Below are positions 7,855 through 14,773 of a stretch of DNA of 64,000 nucleotides, in pieces. The translations under genes and the position numbers were made by a program. Numbering within the stretch: the stretch's first letter is position 1; each line of letters begins with the position of its first letter. The notes below the pieces were generated by a model. That model saw only the letters and a list, made by a program, of their open reading frames with translations, was not told the DNA's origin and did not search any database. Origin of the DNA: a virus; IMG/VR virus record IMGVR_UViG_3300035181_001618, positions 62,001 to 126,000 of that record, one strand, 5' to 3'.

Positions 7855-8307
7855 ATGTTCGTGCTACCCATTGAAGGCCCACCTCATAGCGAGTCACCCA
7901 TTGCAGCAAAGCACAAGATCGAAGAGCTTGAGGCTCAGGTGCGCCTGCTGACTCGCCAGCTCGAGGACGCAAGGCTCGATTGCCTCGCAGCAAAGCGCGG
8001 CTTGGTGCTGGCTGTCAAGTGGCCGGCCAAGGTGTCATCGCCTGCGCGGACAATCTTTGTCCCGCCGAACGAGGAGCGCGAAGGCTTTGTTCGAGGCTGG
8101 AACTCGGCGCTCGAAGCATGTCGGCATGGCGTTCATGAAAGCTCCCGTGTCCAGTGGGTCAACGACTGCAATCGGACGATCATCGAAGGACTGCTCTTCT
8201 TGGCCAGCAACCCGCGGCCTACTGGAGGCCAGGAGCGGTTCAATGCTGAGCACCTACGGCAGCTTGCCGGTGAGTTGCAAGCCGTGGTGAAGCAGACGCT
8301 TCCTTGA
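7855..8307 (+). CDS. Unknown protein with N-terminal coiled coil, 150 aa
   Basis: A full AAAGGAGGT Shine-Dalgarno eight bases upstream fixes the start and predicts strong translation. Residues 20-50 (KHKIEELEAQVRLLTRQLED) form a heptad-like coiled coil. The rest is mixed helical, with FVRGWNSALEACR in the middle and an amphipathic end (EHLRQLAGELQAVVKQ). No membrane or signal sequence and no family recognised. It is the last gene before the short GTG-start gene at 8320. Confidence 0.65.
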   Translation: MFVLPIEGPPHSESPIAAKHKIEELEAQVRLLTRQLEDARLDCLAAKRGLVLAVKWPAKVSSPARTIFVPPNEEREGFVRGWNSALEACRHGVHESSRVQWVNDCNRTIIEGLLFLASNPRPTGGQERFNAEHLRQLAGELQAVVKQTLP

Positions 8308-8319
8308 GGAGGTAAATAG

Positions 8320-8544
8320 GTGGCACAACCTAACCGTTGGGAACATATGACTCCAGAAGAAACCAAAGCCGCCCTGCGCAACTTCATCAACGCTACCATC
8401 AAGGGTGACCCTGAAGGCAACGCACAATCGATCATCAGCAACGTGCTACAGTCCAAGATGAAAGCCCGCATCATGGGCACGGCAGGGCCTGAGACCATCG
8501 ATACGGCCACGCCTGTTGTCGACGACACCGCCGGAGCTGAGTAA
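8320..8544 (+). CDS. Small conserved-looking phage protein, 74 aa
   Basis: GTG start after GAGGAGG; the intervening bases happen to spell TAAATA. The sequence ALRNFINATIKGDPEGNAQ... followed by VLQSKMKARI resembles short phage proteins I associate with prohead-core or early small-protein groups, without certainty. The tail is acidic. Its stop overlaps the next ATG. Function not assigned. Confidence 0.6.
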   Translation: MAQPNRWEHMTPEETKAALRNFINATIKGDPEGNAQSIISNVLQSKMKARIMGTAGPETIDTATPVVDDTAGAE

Positions 8545-9065
8545 TGCTTGTAGCACTCGTGAAGAATGACAAGATCAAGCTGCTCGGCCAAGACGGCGTG
8601 CACGTGGTCAGCTCCTACACGAGCCTCAAGACCCAGCCCGCGGTGTATGTCAAGGAGCCGTTGCCTGACGGCTCTCGTGCCGCTTTCTTTGCAGACGTGG
8701 TTGAAATCAACGGCGTCAAGGTCCAGTATGACGAGAGCTCGAAGCTCCTCGAAGCGCTGGGCCCGCTGAAGCGCTCCTTTAACCTGCCACAGCCAGGCGA
8801 CACCGTTGTCTACACCTTGGTCGAGACCGACTATGACGAAGAACGGGTTGAGGCTGAGGTTAAGGACCTTCGCTTGCACGCACGAGGTAACGCGACCAAG
8901 TCGCTGCAGGTCAAGCTCGTCGGCTCAGACACGGCTCTCGAGCTGACTGATATCGTTGACATCAAGCGAAAAGTAGGCAATGACGTCTTCAACCGCGCCA
9001 AGTTCCAGCACACCTACGTCGACTACCTCAGCTACGGCTCGAGAGATTCGGACAAGCGCTCTTAA
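8544..9065 (+). CDS. Unknown phage protein, 173 aa
   Basis: A mostly beta-like protein starting MLVALVKNDKIKLLG, with alternating charged and hydrophobic segments (QPGDTVVYTLVETDYDEERV) and no known motif. The start overlaps the 8320 stop. Its last residues (SYGSRDSDKRS) are overlapped in another frame by a remnant of an LQQ gene, as if a deletion had joined the two genes. It is the last gene of the plus-strand early block. Confidence 0.65.
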   Translation: MLVALVKNDKIKLLGQDGVHVVSSYTSLKTQPAVYVKEPLPDGSRAAFFADVVEINGVKVQYDESSKLLEALGPLKRSFNLPQPGDTVVYTLVETDYDEERVEAEVKDLRLHARGNATKSLQVKLVGSDTALELTDIVDIKRKVGNDVFNRAKFQHTYVDYLSYGSRDSDKRS

Positions 9066-9180
9066 GCTTCAACAGCTGCTGATCGAAGACCCTGAATTGA
9101 ACACGAAGACGGTGTTGCTTTCGCTGCTAGCATTATGCCATCCCACTCGATTACGACTGACACTGGGAAATGCTTGTTAG
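9058..9180 (+). pseudogene. LQQ-family remnant
   Basis: Without a start codon, this frame reads ALKLQQLLIEDPELN and ends at TAG 9178-9180. The core motif LKLQQLLIED matches the family consensus (L-K-L-Q-Q-x-x-I-D/E). The leader is missing and the 5' side is the end of the previous gene in another frame. Confidence 0.5.
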
Positions 9181-9281
9181 CTCGTTGAGGCCGAAGGTAG
9201 ATATCATGCTTCGAGCCGTAGTAGCTGTGCAGATTGCTGCTTAAGCTTCAACCCAAATGCCTCGGGCAAGAAAAGCTGCAT
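9062..9281 (-). pseudogene. Decayed LQQ-family gene
   Basis: From ATG 9281 the minus strand reads MQLFLPEAFGLKLKQQSAQ. After a frame change near 9230 it reads SYYGSKHDIYLRPQ, then VVIEWDGIMLAAKA, ending near 9062. The first piece is an LQQ-type start. The second looks like the beta segment found in intact members. No single open frame spans it, so it is a relic. Confidence 0.4.
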
Positions 9282-9288
9282 CGCGGCT

Positions 9289-9540
9289 TCAGGCGCTAAG
9301 CCTAAGATCCGGCTGTTTGTAGCATGATGACCAGACCTGGCCATGAAATGAGTGAGCGTTATGCCAAATGAGCTCGTCAACAAGGTTGGGCAGGGTGACA
9401 TGCATCCCACCCATGCTATTCATCTTAGCGTCAAGGTCAGCGCCGTACTCGTTGTCGATGATTAGCTGTTGAAGCTTCAGCGAATCTACACGAATGTCAT
9501 GGGCAGGCTTTGGCGCTTCGAGCAGGTGTCCTAGCTTCAT
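9289..9540 (-). CDS. LQQ-family protein, 83 aa, possibly 3'-frameshifted
   Basis: Starts MKLGHLLEAPKPAHD, the family leader with LLE at residues 6-8, then SLKLQQLIIDNEYGADLD. The ATG overlaps the stop of the neighbouring broken LQQ gene (ATGA). After HNAHSF the frame runs into WSSCYKQPDL, while another frame continues protein-like (RSGHHATNSRILGLAPEAA), so the end is probably shifted. The leader resembles a T4 capsid-targeting peptide; function unknown. Confidence 0.6.
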   Translation of the reverse strand: MKLGHLLEAPKPAHDIRVDSLKLQQLIIDNEYGADLDAKMNSMGGMHVTLPNLVDELIWHNAHSFHGQVWSSCYKQPDLRLSA

Positions 9541-10012
9541 CCGCGACCTCGCCGGCTGATCTTGCCTTCGATGTGCTTGATGACATCGGCTACGTCAGAC
9601 AGCTCGTCGCCGTCTTCATCGACAAAGCACTGGGTATCTTCATTCCACTTCATATGGAGCGACTTCTCGTCACGCTCGCCGTTGTAGACAACTTCAAGCG
9701 TGAGGACCCGATCGTTTAGAAACACGCTGGTCTCAGTCACGTCACGCACGTCACGCAAAGCCGTGCGAAGTCGCTACCGTCGCCGATGTACGACTCTGTG
9801 CCGTTGTGCTCCATCCCACTTCAGTCGGCTGGATGAATACCTTGCAGTTAAGGAAAGCATGCTTAATAGTGAGGGTGATGTACTCGTCCCTCCACCTCGC
9901 GCTCGCCTTTAGCTTGACATCGGCGTCATGCACGTGCTCGAGCACTAGCTGCTGAAACTTGAGCGACTCGCTTACGCAGGCTACCGTCTTCAAGCAAGGC
10001 TTGCAGCTTCAT
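9537..10012 (-). pseudogene. LQQ-family gene broken into three frames
   Basis: ATG 10012 overlaps the RimK stop (ATGA) and reads MKLQALLEDGSLRKR. A second frame carries SLKFQQLVLEHVHDADVKL. A third carries RDVTETSVFLNDRVLTLEVV to the stop at 9537. Put together they would make one LQQ protein of about 155 residues. At least two one-base shifts separate the pieces. The final stop overlaps the next LQQ start. Confidence 0.6.
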
Positions 10013-11535
10013 TCCTCTTCGACCTCGATGTCCGACGGTGGCAAGTCGGCCGCCCGTTGGTTATCGTCATTCGGTACGAGCACAGGGATGCCTGCGATCT
10101 TCAACAGGTTGCGACCGATCAAAGCGTCATACTTCATGTCAGCACGAGAGGTGACTGAGAACTCAACCTGGTTGTAGCGGACACCCCGCAGGATGATGTC
10201 AAGCTTGATCAACGGCCGAGTTGACTTACCGTGAGCGTTCCGGATCTTGACATGACGGTCAACCGACACGCGGTAGGTGATGCCGTCGCGCTTGAACTTG
10301 ACCCAGCCGCCAGTTTCACCCACGTCTTCGGCGTGCAGTGAACAGAACGCCGCACCGGTGTCCACTCGTGCATGCATGCCTTGGTCCGCAAGCCGGACGA
10401 TGACCAGCTGCTCAGTGTCGCCAAGCGGTTGGTCACCGTTGACATTCGGGGTTACTTGCACCGGCGCGTCATTGTGCGGCACGTCGAGGGAACCCTCAAT
10501 GCCGTTAGGAACCGCTGGTTCGATCTCAGGAGCGATCTTCGGCTCAGAGACGGGAATACCGTCGTATATGCCGTCGACCACCGCCGGTTCGCCTGAGCCC
10601 GGGACGAACGGAGCATCATGCTTGCCTGACAGCTTAACCAAGCCCTTGATCACAGCCTCAGGCAGGTTCTTGTCCTCCCAGTTCTTCTGGATGGCTTCGA
10701 GGCCTGGCGAGCCGTTGACTTCGAGCACGATTAGCTGGCCATTGTGCTGGATATAGTCGATCGCGCAGAAGCGGGCGCCAAACAGCTCAACGATCTTGCG
10801 AGCGAGCGCCAGCTCCTCCTCGTTAGGCTCGTACTTCTCAGTCTCGGAGCCCAAGTGCGAGTTGGTGCGAAACTCGTCCTTCTCCTTCGGCTGACCACGA
10901 CGGTTAGCCGCCAGCAGGTCATCGCCGATCATGATGATGCGAAGGGACTCCTTGTGCTCGATGAACTCCTGCAGCATCACCTCGGAGCCGCTGTTGGCGA
11001 GGAACGCCTGAGCGACTGAGACGAGGGAGGACTTCGAGTCGACCTTCATAACGCCGATGCCGTGCGTGCCGCGCAGCGTCTTGATGATCATCGGGAACTT
11101 CAGCTGACCGTCCTCCTCAACCTGCTTCAAGGTGAGGTCGAGCATGTCAAGCGAGCCGATGACTGTGCTGTACGGTGTCTGGATTCCGGCGGAGTTCAAG
11201 GCGACCTGCGAACCTAGCTTGTCATTACACAGACCCATGGCTTCGGGCGTGTTGACCATGTACGCGCCGTCGGCCACAAGCCGGTTAAGCACGTTCAGCT
11301 TGTACATGATGTGGTGCTCGTTAAGGCGCGGGATGCATGCAAACGGCGGCTTCAGCTCGGCCAGCTTGTCGTCATCCACCTTGTACATGACCTTGGACTT
11401 ACCCGTGGTCTCGACGATGAAGGTGTGGCGAATGTCGATGATAGTGCATTCATAGCCTAATTTTTCAGCTTCAGCTTTTAGCTGAACAGGGACAAAGTTT
11501 TTAGGCTCCGCCGTAAGAAGGTAAATAGGTAGCAT
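10009..11535 (-). CDS. RimK-type ATP-grasp ligase fused to retropepsin-like domain, 508 aa
   Basis: Residues 1-300 form an ATP-grasp ligase: KFPMIIKTLRGTHGIGV (ATP loop), MLQEFIEHKESLRIIMIG, RAxxRRGQ-like basic strand and IVLEVNGSPGLEAI (metal site), as in RimK, which adds glutamates to a protein C terminus. A Pro/Val-rich linker (about 310-385) leads to a retropepsin-like domain with ARVDTGAAFCSLHA and YDALIGRNLL, as in RimB-type proteases. In bacteria rimB and rimK are separate neighbours; here they are joined. Start chosen at MLPIYLL (11535). The HNH gene on the other strand starts within the same CATG. Confidence 0.85.
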   Translation of the reverse strand: MLPIYLLTAEPKNFVPVQLKAEAEKLGYECTIIDIRHTFIVETTGKSKVMYKVDDDKLAELKPPFACIPRLNEHHIMYKLNVLNRLVADGAYMVNTPEAMGLCNDKLGSQVALNSAGIQTPYSTVIGSLDMLDLTLKQVEEDGQLKFPMIIKTLRGTHGIGVMKVDSKSSLVSVAQAFLANSGSEVMLQEFIEHKESLRIIMIGDDLLAANRRGQPKEKDEFRTNSHLGSETEKYEPNEEELALARKIVELFGARFCAIDYIQHNGQLIVLEVNGSPGLEAIQKNWEDKNLPEAVIKGLVKLSGKHDAPFVPGSGEPAVVDGIYDGIPVSEPKIAPEIEPAVPNGIEGSLDVPHNDAPVQVTPNVNGDQPLGDTEQLVIVRLADQGMHARVDTGAAFCSLHAEDVGETGGWVKFKRDGITYRVSVDRHVKIRNAHGKSTRPLIKLDIILRGVRYNQVEFSVTSRADMKYDALIGRNLLKIAGIPVLVPNDDNQRAADLPPSDIEVEEE

Positions 11536-12364
11536 GAATAACTTTCTATCAAACAAATATACTGCACTCTATAATAAGCTAGTCGATCGAGCTTTGAATA
11601 GAGAATCAATGACCCAATACGTTGAAAAACATCATATTCTTCCTAAAGCCTTAGGTGGCACCGATCTTAAGTCAAATATTGTCAAGTTAACAGCACGAGA
11701 ACATTTTATTTGTCACGTGTTACTTGTTAAAATGACTCAAGGCGATGACAAGCGAAGGATGGCGTTTGCTCTTTCTATGATGTGTAAATCAACGCTGAAA
11801 CATCAAAGATATTTACCAAGATCGAGCCGATGGTTTGAGTCCATCAGAGAACAGAGTGTTTTACTAAGAAGAGGTTTAAAACATAAGTCCCATTCTAGCG
11901 GCTGGAAGCAATCAGATGAGACAAAGAAGAAAATTTCATTAGCTCACAAAGGCAAAGTAATGACTATGCATACCAGAGAGCTGCTTTCTAAAGCTCATAC
12001 TGGTAAAACTCTGTCATCTGAACACAAAGCAGCAATAAAGAAGACAGCGCTAGCTACAGGATATTCTCATCCGAAGGAGCTCATTGATCAAATTGCTAAA
12101 GCCAATACGGGCCAAAAACGGTCTAATGAAACTAAGCAAAAACTACGAGAGTTTCGTGCTAAGCAAGTCATTGCTCTTAAAGAGTGGACGTTACAACGAC
12201 CTGACGGCGAATTTATCACGGTAACGAGGTTAAAAGAGTTTTGTCAGGTTAATAAGCTTGGTCTATCAAAACTGCTTCAAACACAGCAAACAAAAAAGCC
12301 AGTAGAAGTTGGCTATTCTGTTGGCTGGATGATCATAAGTACTAACGGTGGGCACAAGAGCTAG
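11534..12364 (+). CDS. HNH homing endonuclease with NUMOD3 repeats, 276 aa
   Basis: The HNH core is VEKHHILPKALGGTDLKSN at residues 30-48, followed by TAREHFICHVLL. Three NUMOD3-like DNA-binding repeats follow (SDETKKKISLAHKGK, SSEHKAAIKK, SNETKQKLREF) and a helix-turn-helix-like tail. The gene is much more AT-rich than its neighbours, a sign of recent arrival. Its ATG shares CATG with the RimK start on the opposite strand, so it inserted at the edge of rimK. AGAAGG and TAAATA lie just upstream. Its stop overlaps the LQQ gene at 12361. Confidence 0.88.
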   Translation: MNNFLSNKYTALYNKLVDRALNRESMTQYVEKHHILPKALGGTDLKSNIVKLTAREHFICHVLLVKMTQGDDKRRMAFALSMMCKSTLKHQRYLPRSSRWFESIREQSVLLRRGLKHKSHSSGWKQSDETKKKISLAHKGKVMTMHTRELLSKAHTGKTLSSEHKAAIKKTALATGYSHPKELIDQIAKANTGQKRSNETKQKLREFRAKQVIALKEWTLQRPDGEFITVTRLKEFCQVNKLGLSKLLQTQQTKKPVEVGYSVGWMIISTNGGHKS

Positions 12365-12681
12365 CCTTGCGGGCCGTAAGTGTAGGACTGTACTTCGGCC
12401 GCAATGTCAGCATCGTCTTGGCTGTTGTTAGAGCCAGTTACGGCGCGCCACTCATCCTCTCGGCTCTCATACACGTAGAGCTGCCAACCGTCATGCTCGA
12501 GAATCAGCTCCAGCTTAGGCTCCAAGCCCATAGTGAAGTAGGTGATGAACAGGCATAGCTTCCCGTTGTCATGCTTTCCAAGCTTGATGTCAAACTTGCC
12601 TTGAAGATGGTCAAGCAGATATTGCTGCAGCTTGAGCAGCCGCCCACGGCTAACGTCCTCGACCAGCTGAGCTAGCTTCAT
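12361..12681 (-). CDS. LQQ-family protein, 106 aa
   Basis: A clean member: MKLAQLVEDVSRGRLLKLQQ followed by YLLDHLQGKFDIKL, then beta-type segments (LCLFITYFTMGLEPKLELIL, GWQLYVYES) and an acidic end. LVE at residues 6-8 fits the T4 prohead-protease site LxE. ATG overlaps the stop of the small LQQ gene at 12678 (ATGA). Role unknown; a packaged internal protein is the working idea. Confidence 0.75.
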   Translation of the reverse strand: MKLAQLVEDVSRGRLLKLQQYLLDHLQGKFDIKLGKHDNGKLCLFITYFTMGLEPKLELILEHDGWQLYVYESREDEWRAVTGSNNSQDDADIAAEVQSYTYGPQG

Positions 12682-12818
12682 TCGACGATGCCCTTGATGT
12701 ACTCAATCAGGCTTTCAGCCGTCGTGAACTTGTCGATCAGCTCTTGCTGGATTGTTAGCAGGAGGGTACGTGCTTCCCTTTCAGGTAGCTTCTCCTCTAA
12801 CAAGCCCGCGAGCTTCAC
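12678..12818 (-). CDS. Mini LQQ-family protein, 46 aa, GTG start
   Basis: GTG at 12818 overlaps the upstream stop (GTGA), and TGA overlaps the next ATG (ATGA). The product reads MKLAGLLEEKLPEREARTLL, then LTIQQELIDKF, and ends EYIKGIVE. It has both the leader with LLE and the QQ core but nothing downstream, so it shows the minimal family unit. Confidence 0.75.
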   Translation of the reverse strand: MKLAGLLEEKLPEREARTLLLTIQQELIDKFTTAESLIEYIKGIVE

Positions 12819-13627
12819 TTCAGCGCGCCTCGCTTGACCAGCTGCTCATACTCAGTCAGCGTGATCACGACGCACTTGGCGCCGGTCCACACCTCGCGGT
12901 TCTCAGGCAGGTTGTAGAGGGAGGTCAACGTGTGAAAGCCGTTGTCATCGGGGTCGAGCAGCTTGCTCAGCTGCAGAGCCAGGCTGCTGTCAAACATGTT
13001 GAACGCACGCCGCAGGTGCAAGCGGTCAATGGCCTTGATGTCGTCAGGCTTGAGCTTGTTGACCACGCTGCGAGCCTGGTCCAGCTTGTCGACAAGCTTC
13101 AAAAACTGGACAGCGCTCTCAGGCTCGCCCCACGGGCCAAAGTCCGGGTCCGCCTTCTTGACAACCTCATGCAGGCTCTTGAGCCAACCGCAAAGGGCTT
13201 CGTTGTCAACCTTCTCGACCTCGAGCTTGGCGTGAGCCTTCGTGAAGCTGCGGTAGAAGCTGGTGCCGCTGGTTGTGTGGACTCGTGCGCCGTCGAATGG
13301 GATCAGCAAGCAGACTTGACCGGTACCACGGCTCTCTGCAAGAGCCTTGCTGGTCCAGCCTCGAATAGCGTTCAAGCGTGAGGTCCAACCGCGCCACGAG
13401 CTAAGCATGCCCGTCAGCTCGTCGATAATGAACTTGGACTTGCGGGCTGAACGCGCGGGGTCAACGACGAAGAACGGGTCCTTAGTCTCGACCTTGGTGT
13501 AGATCGGTTGACGCTTGATAGCGTCATAGGCGTTGCGCGCTGGGCCACGGAGGAGCGTGACCAGCTCCTCTTCGTTCATGTCCGTCTTGATGCGCTTGAC
13601 GCTACCTGAAAGCTCAACTAGCTTCAT
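12815..13627 (-). CDS. Unknown 270 aa protein, possibly ADP-ribosyltransferase-like
   Basis: Starts MKLVELSGSVKRIKTD, like the leader of LQQ proteins. The middle (RSARKSKFIIDEL, SSWRGWTSRLNAIRGWTSKA, VCLLIPFDGARV) has the layout of a phage family I associate with ADP-ribosyltransferases (R..S..N, W..W..RS..., then a strand with IP). The catalytic R-S-E set cannot be confirmed. T4 Alt is a packaged ADP-ribosyltransferase with a cleaved leader, which fits this setting. Coupled by overlaps to the genes on both sides. Treat the function as a hypothesis. Confidence 0.5.
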   Translation of the reverse strand: MKLVELSGSVKRIKTDMNEEELVTLLRGPARNAYDAIKRQPIYTKVETKDPFFVVDPARSARKSKFIIDELTGMLSSWRGWTSRLNAIRGWTSKALAESRGTGQVCLLIPFDGARVHTTSGTSFYRSFTKAHAKLEVEKVDNEALCGWLKSLHEVVKKADPDFGPWGEPESAVQFLKLVDKLDQARSVVNKLKPDDIKAIDRLHLRRAFNMFDSSLALQLSKLLDPDDNGFHTLTSLYNLPENREVWTGAKCVVITLTEYEQLVKRGALK

Positions 13628-14070
13628 TACTTGCTCAGCTTAGACAGTGGGTGGACCTTGATGCTGTTCTGCGGCACTCCAGCGTTAGCCTTGATCCGGT
13701 CTAGCATGCTTTCACGCACGCTAAGGTCAACCGTGGGCTCGACCATTGCAGGCACCGTTTGCGAAGCAGGTTCAGGAGCTAACGATGCTACAGGCTGTAC
13801 CATCGAAGTCTGGCCAGTAGCCTTGTCAGTGACAAGCTCAGCCGAGAGGTTGTCAAGCTCAGCTTTCATGATGCCGACCTCCTTCTCAAGCTGATCAACG
13901 ATTGCCGAGCGGTTCTCATGGCTGCTAACGATGTTGAACAGCGAGCGCAGGTGCGAGATCATCGTCACCCAGTAGCCCACGGCTCCGATCATCTCTTCGT
14001 GAGTGCCGGTAAACGGCGGTGTCACGAGAGCATGCATGCTCTCTTTTAGCTTATCAATGTCAGTGGTCAT
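13627..14070 (-). CDS. Unknown helical protein, 147 aa
   Basis: Residues 1-85 are helical, with AVGYWVTMISHLRSLFNIV and a coiled-coil-like stretch (IVDQLEKEVGIMKAELDNLS). A Pro/Ala/Val-rich linker and a short basic end (KVHPLSKLSK) follow. No known family. A TAAATA element lies 18 bases before the ATG. Its stop overlaps the start of the 13627 gene downstream, so the two are probably made together. Confidence 0.6.
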   Translation of the reverse strand: MTTDIDKLKESMHALVTPPFTGTHEEMIGAVGYWVTMISHLRSLFNIVSSHENRSAIVDQLEKEVGIMKAELDNLSAELVTDKATGQTSMVQPVASLAPEPASQTVPAMVEPTVDLSVRESMLDRIKANAGVPQNSIKVHPLSKLSK

Positions 14071-14088
14071 GTGCAGCTCCAGATGGGC

Positions 14089-14094
14089 TATTTA
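14089..14094 (-). promoter_or_regulatory. Late promoter element
   Basis: TAAATAGC on the minus strand, 18 bases before the ATG at 14070, in the gap after the nuclease gene stop. CTGGAG between them may act as ribosome site. Confidence 0.55.
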
Positions 14095-14095
14095 G

Positions 14096-14773
14096 TTAGA
14101 TGGGCAGCTCAGCGTAGAACTTGTCAGTACGAGCGAGCAGGTCGAGAATCATCTGCTCGTCAAGCCGCTTCTTGAAGACGAGCGGAAGCTTGTTCTCGAC
14201 GCCCATCATGATGACGAGCTTCTCGATATTGGTGCCGTACATTTCATTGTGAGCCAAGGCGTAGAACGCTGTCTGGATCCAGTAGTCACCGATGTCAGAG
14301 GCGTCCTTGATTCGAGTCGAGGTCTTGTAGTCGACGATGCTGAGCTCGCCTTGGTGCTCAGCGACCATGTCACAGCGTCCCGCTACCTTGAAGGTGTTCG
14401 AGTAGAGGACCATCTCTTGACCTACCACAGCGCCCACTTTGGTCAGCTCGAGCTTCATGCTGTTGAAGACACGGACATGATCATCGGGGAACTCAGCCTT
14501 GCGGATGTCCTCGCCTCGTACGTGACGCTCCAACATGGTGTGGACGTTTGTACCCCTGTCCGTAGCCAGCTTTGACTTCCTAGCGGCCTCTGATTCGCCC
14601 ACACGTGCCTTCCAAGTGCCAAGCCAAGCCTTGGTCTCTTCAGTCGGCGTGTGACCTAGCACCGTAGTAATGCTAGGGTAGAGCCCGATCTCGCCTAGGT
14701 CGTAGAACCGCCGACCTAAGACTTGCTCGGTCTTGTAGTCCACGTAGTTGTAGCGGTTCAGGTCGAGGATCAT
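14096..14773 (-). CDS. PD-(D/E)XK nuclease, RecB/Cas4-like, 225 aa
   Basis: Motifs run in family order: RGTNVHTMLE near residue 73, GQEMVLYS near 117, then GRCDMVAEHQGELSIVDYKTS with the catalytic D...DYK (about 132-152), and QTAFYALAH as the QxxxY motif. This is a RecB-type exonuclease fold. It has no helicase domain and no obvious iron-sulfur cysteine cluster, so it is a stand-alone nuclease, likely acting on DNA ends. Its ATG overlaps the stop of the 603-residue gene upstream (ATGA), which places it in the ligase operon. Confidence 0.85.
   Translation of the reverse strand: MILDLNRYNYVDYKTEQVLGRRFYDLGEIGLYPSITTVLGHTPTEETKAWLGTWKARVGESEAARKSKLATDRGTNVHTMLERHVRGEDIRKAEFPDDHVRVFNSMKLELTKVGAVVGQEMVLYSNTFKVAGRCDMVAEHQGELSIVDYKTSTRIKDASDIGDYWIQTAFYALAHNEMYGTNIEKLVIMMGVENKLPLVFKKRLDEQMILDLLARTDKFYAELPI

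Noticed and set aside
8313-8318. TAAATA immediately before the GTG at 8320 as a late promoter
   Set aside because: It lies one base before the start and next to a strong GAGGAGG ribosome site within an early-type operon; most likely coincidental.
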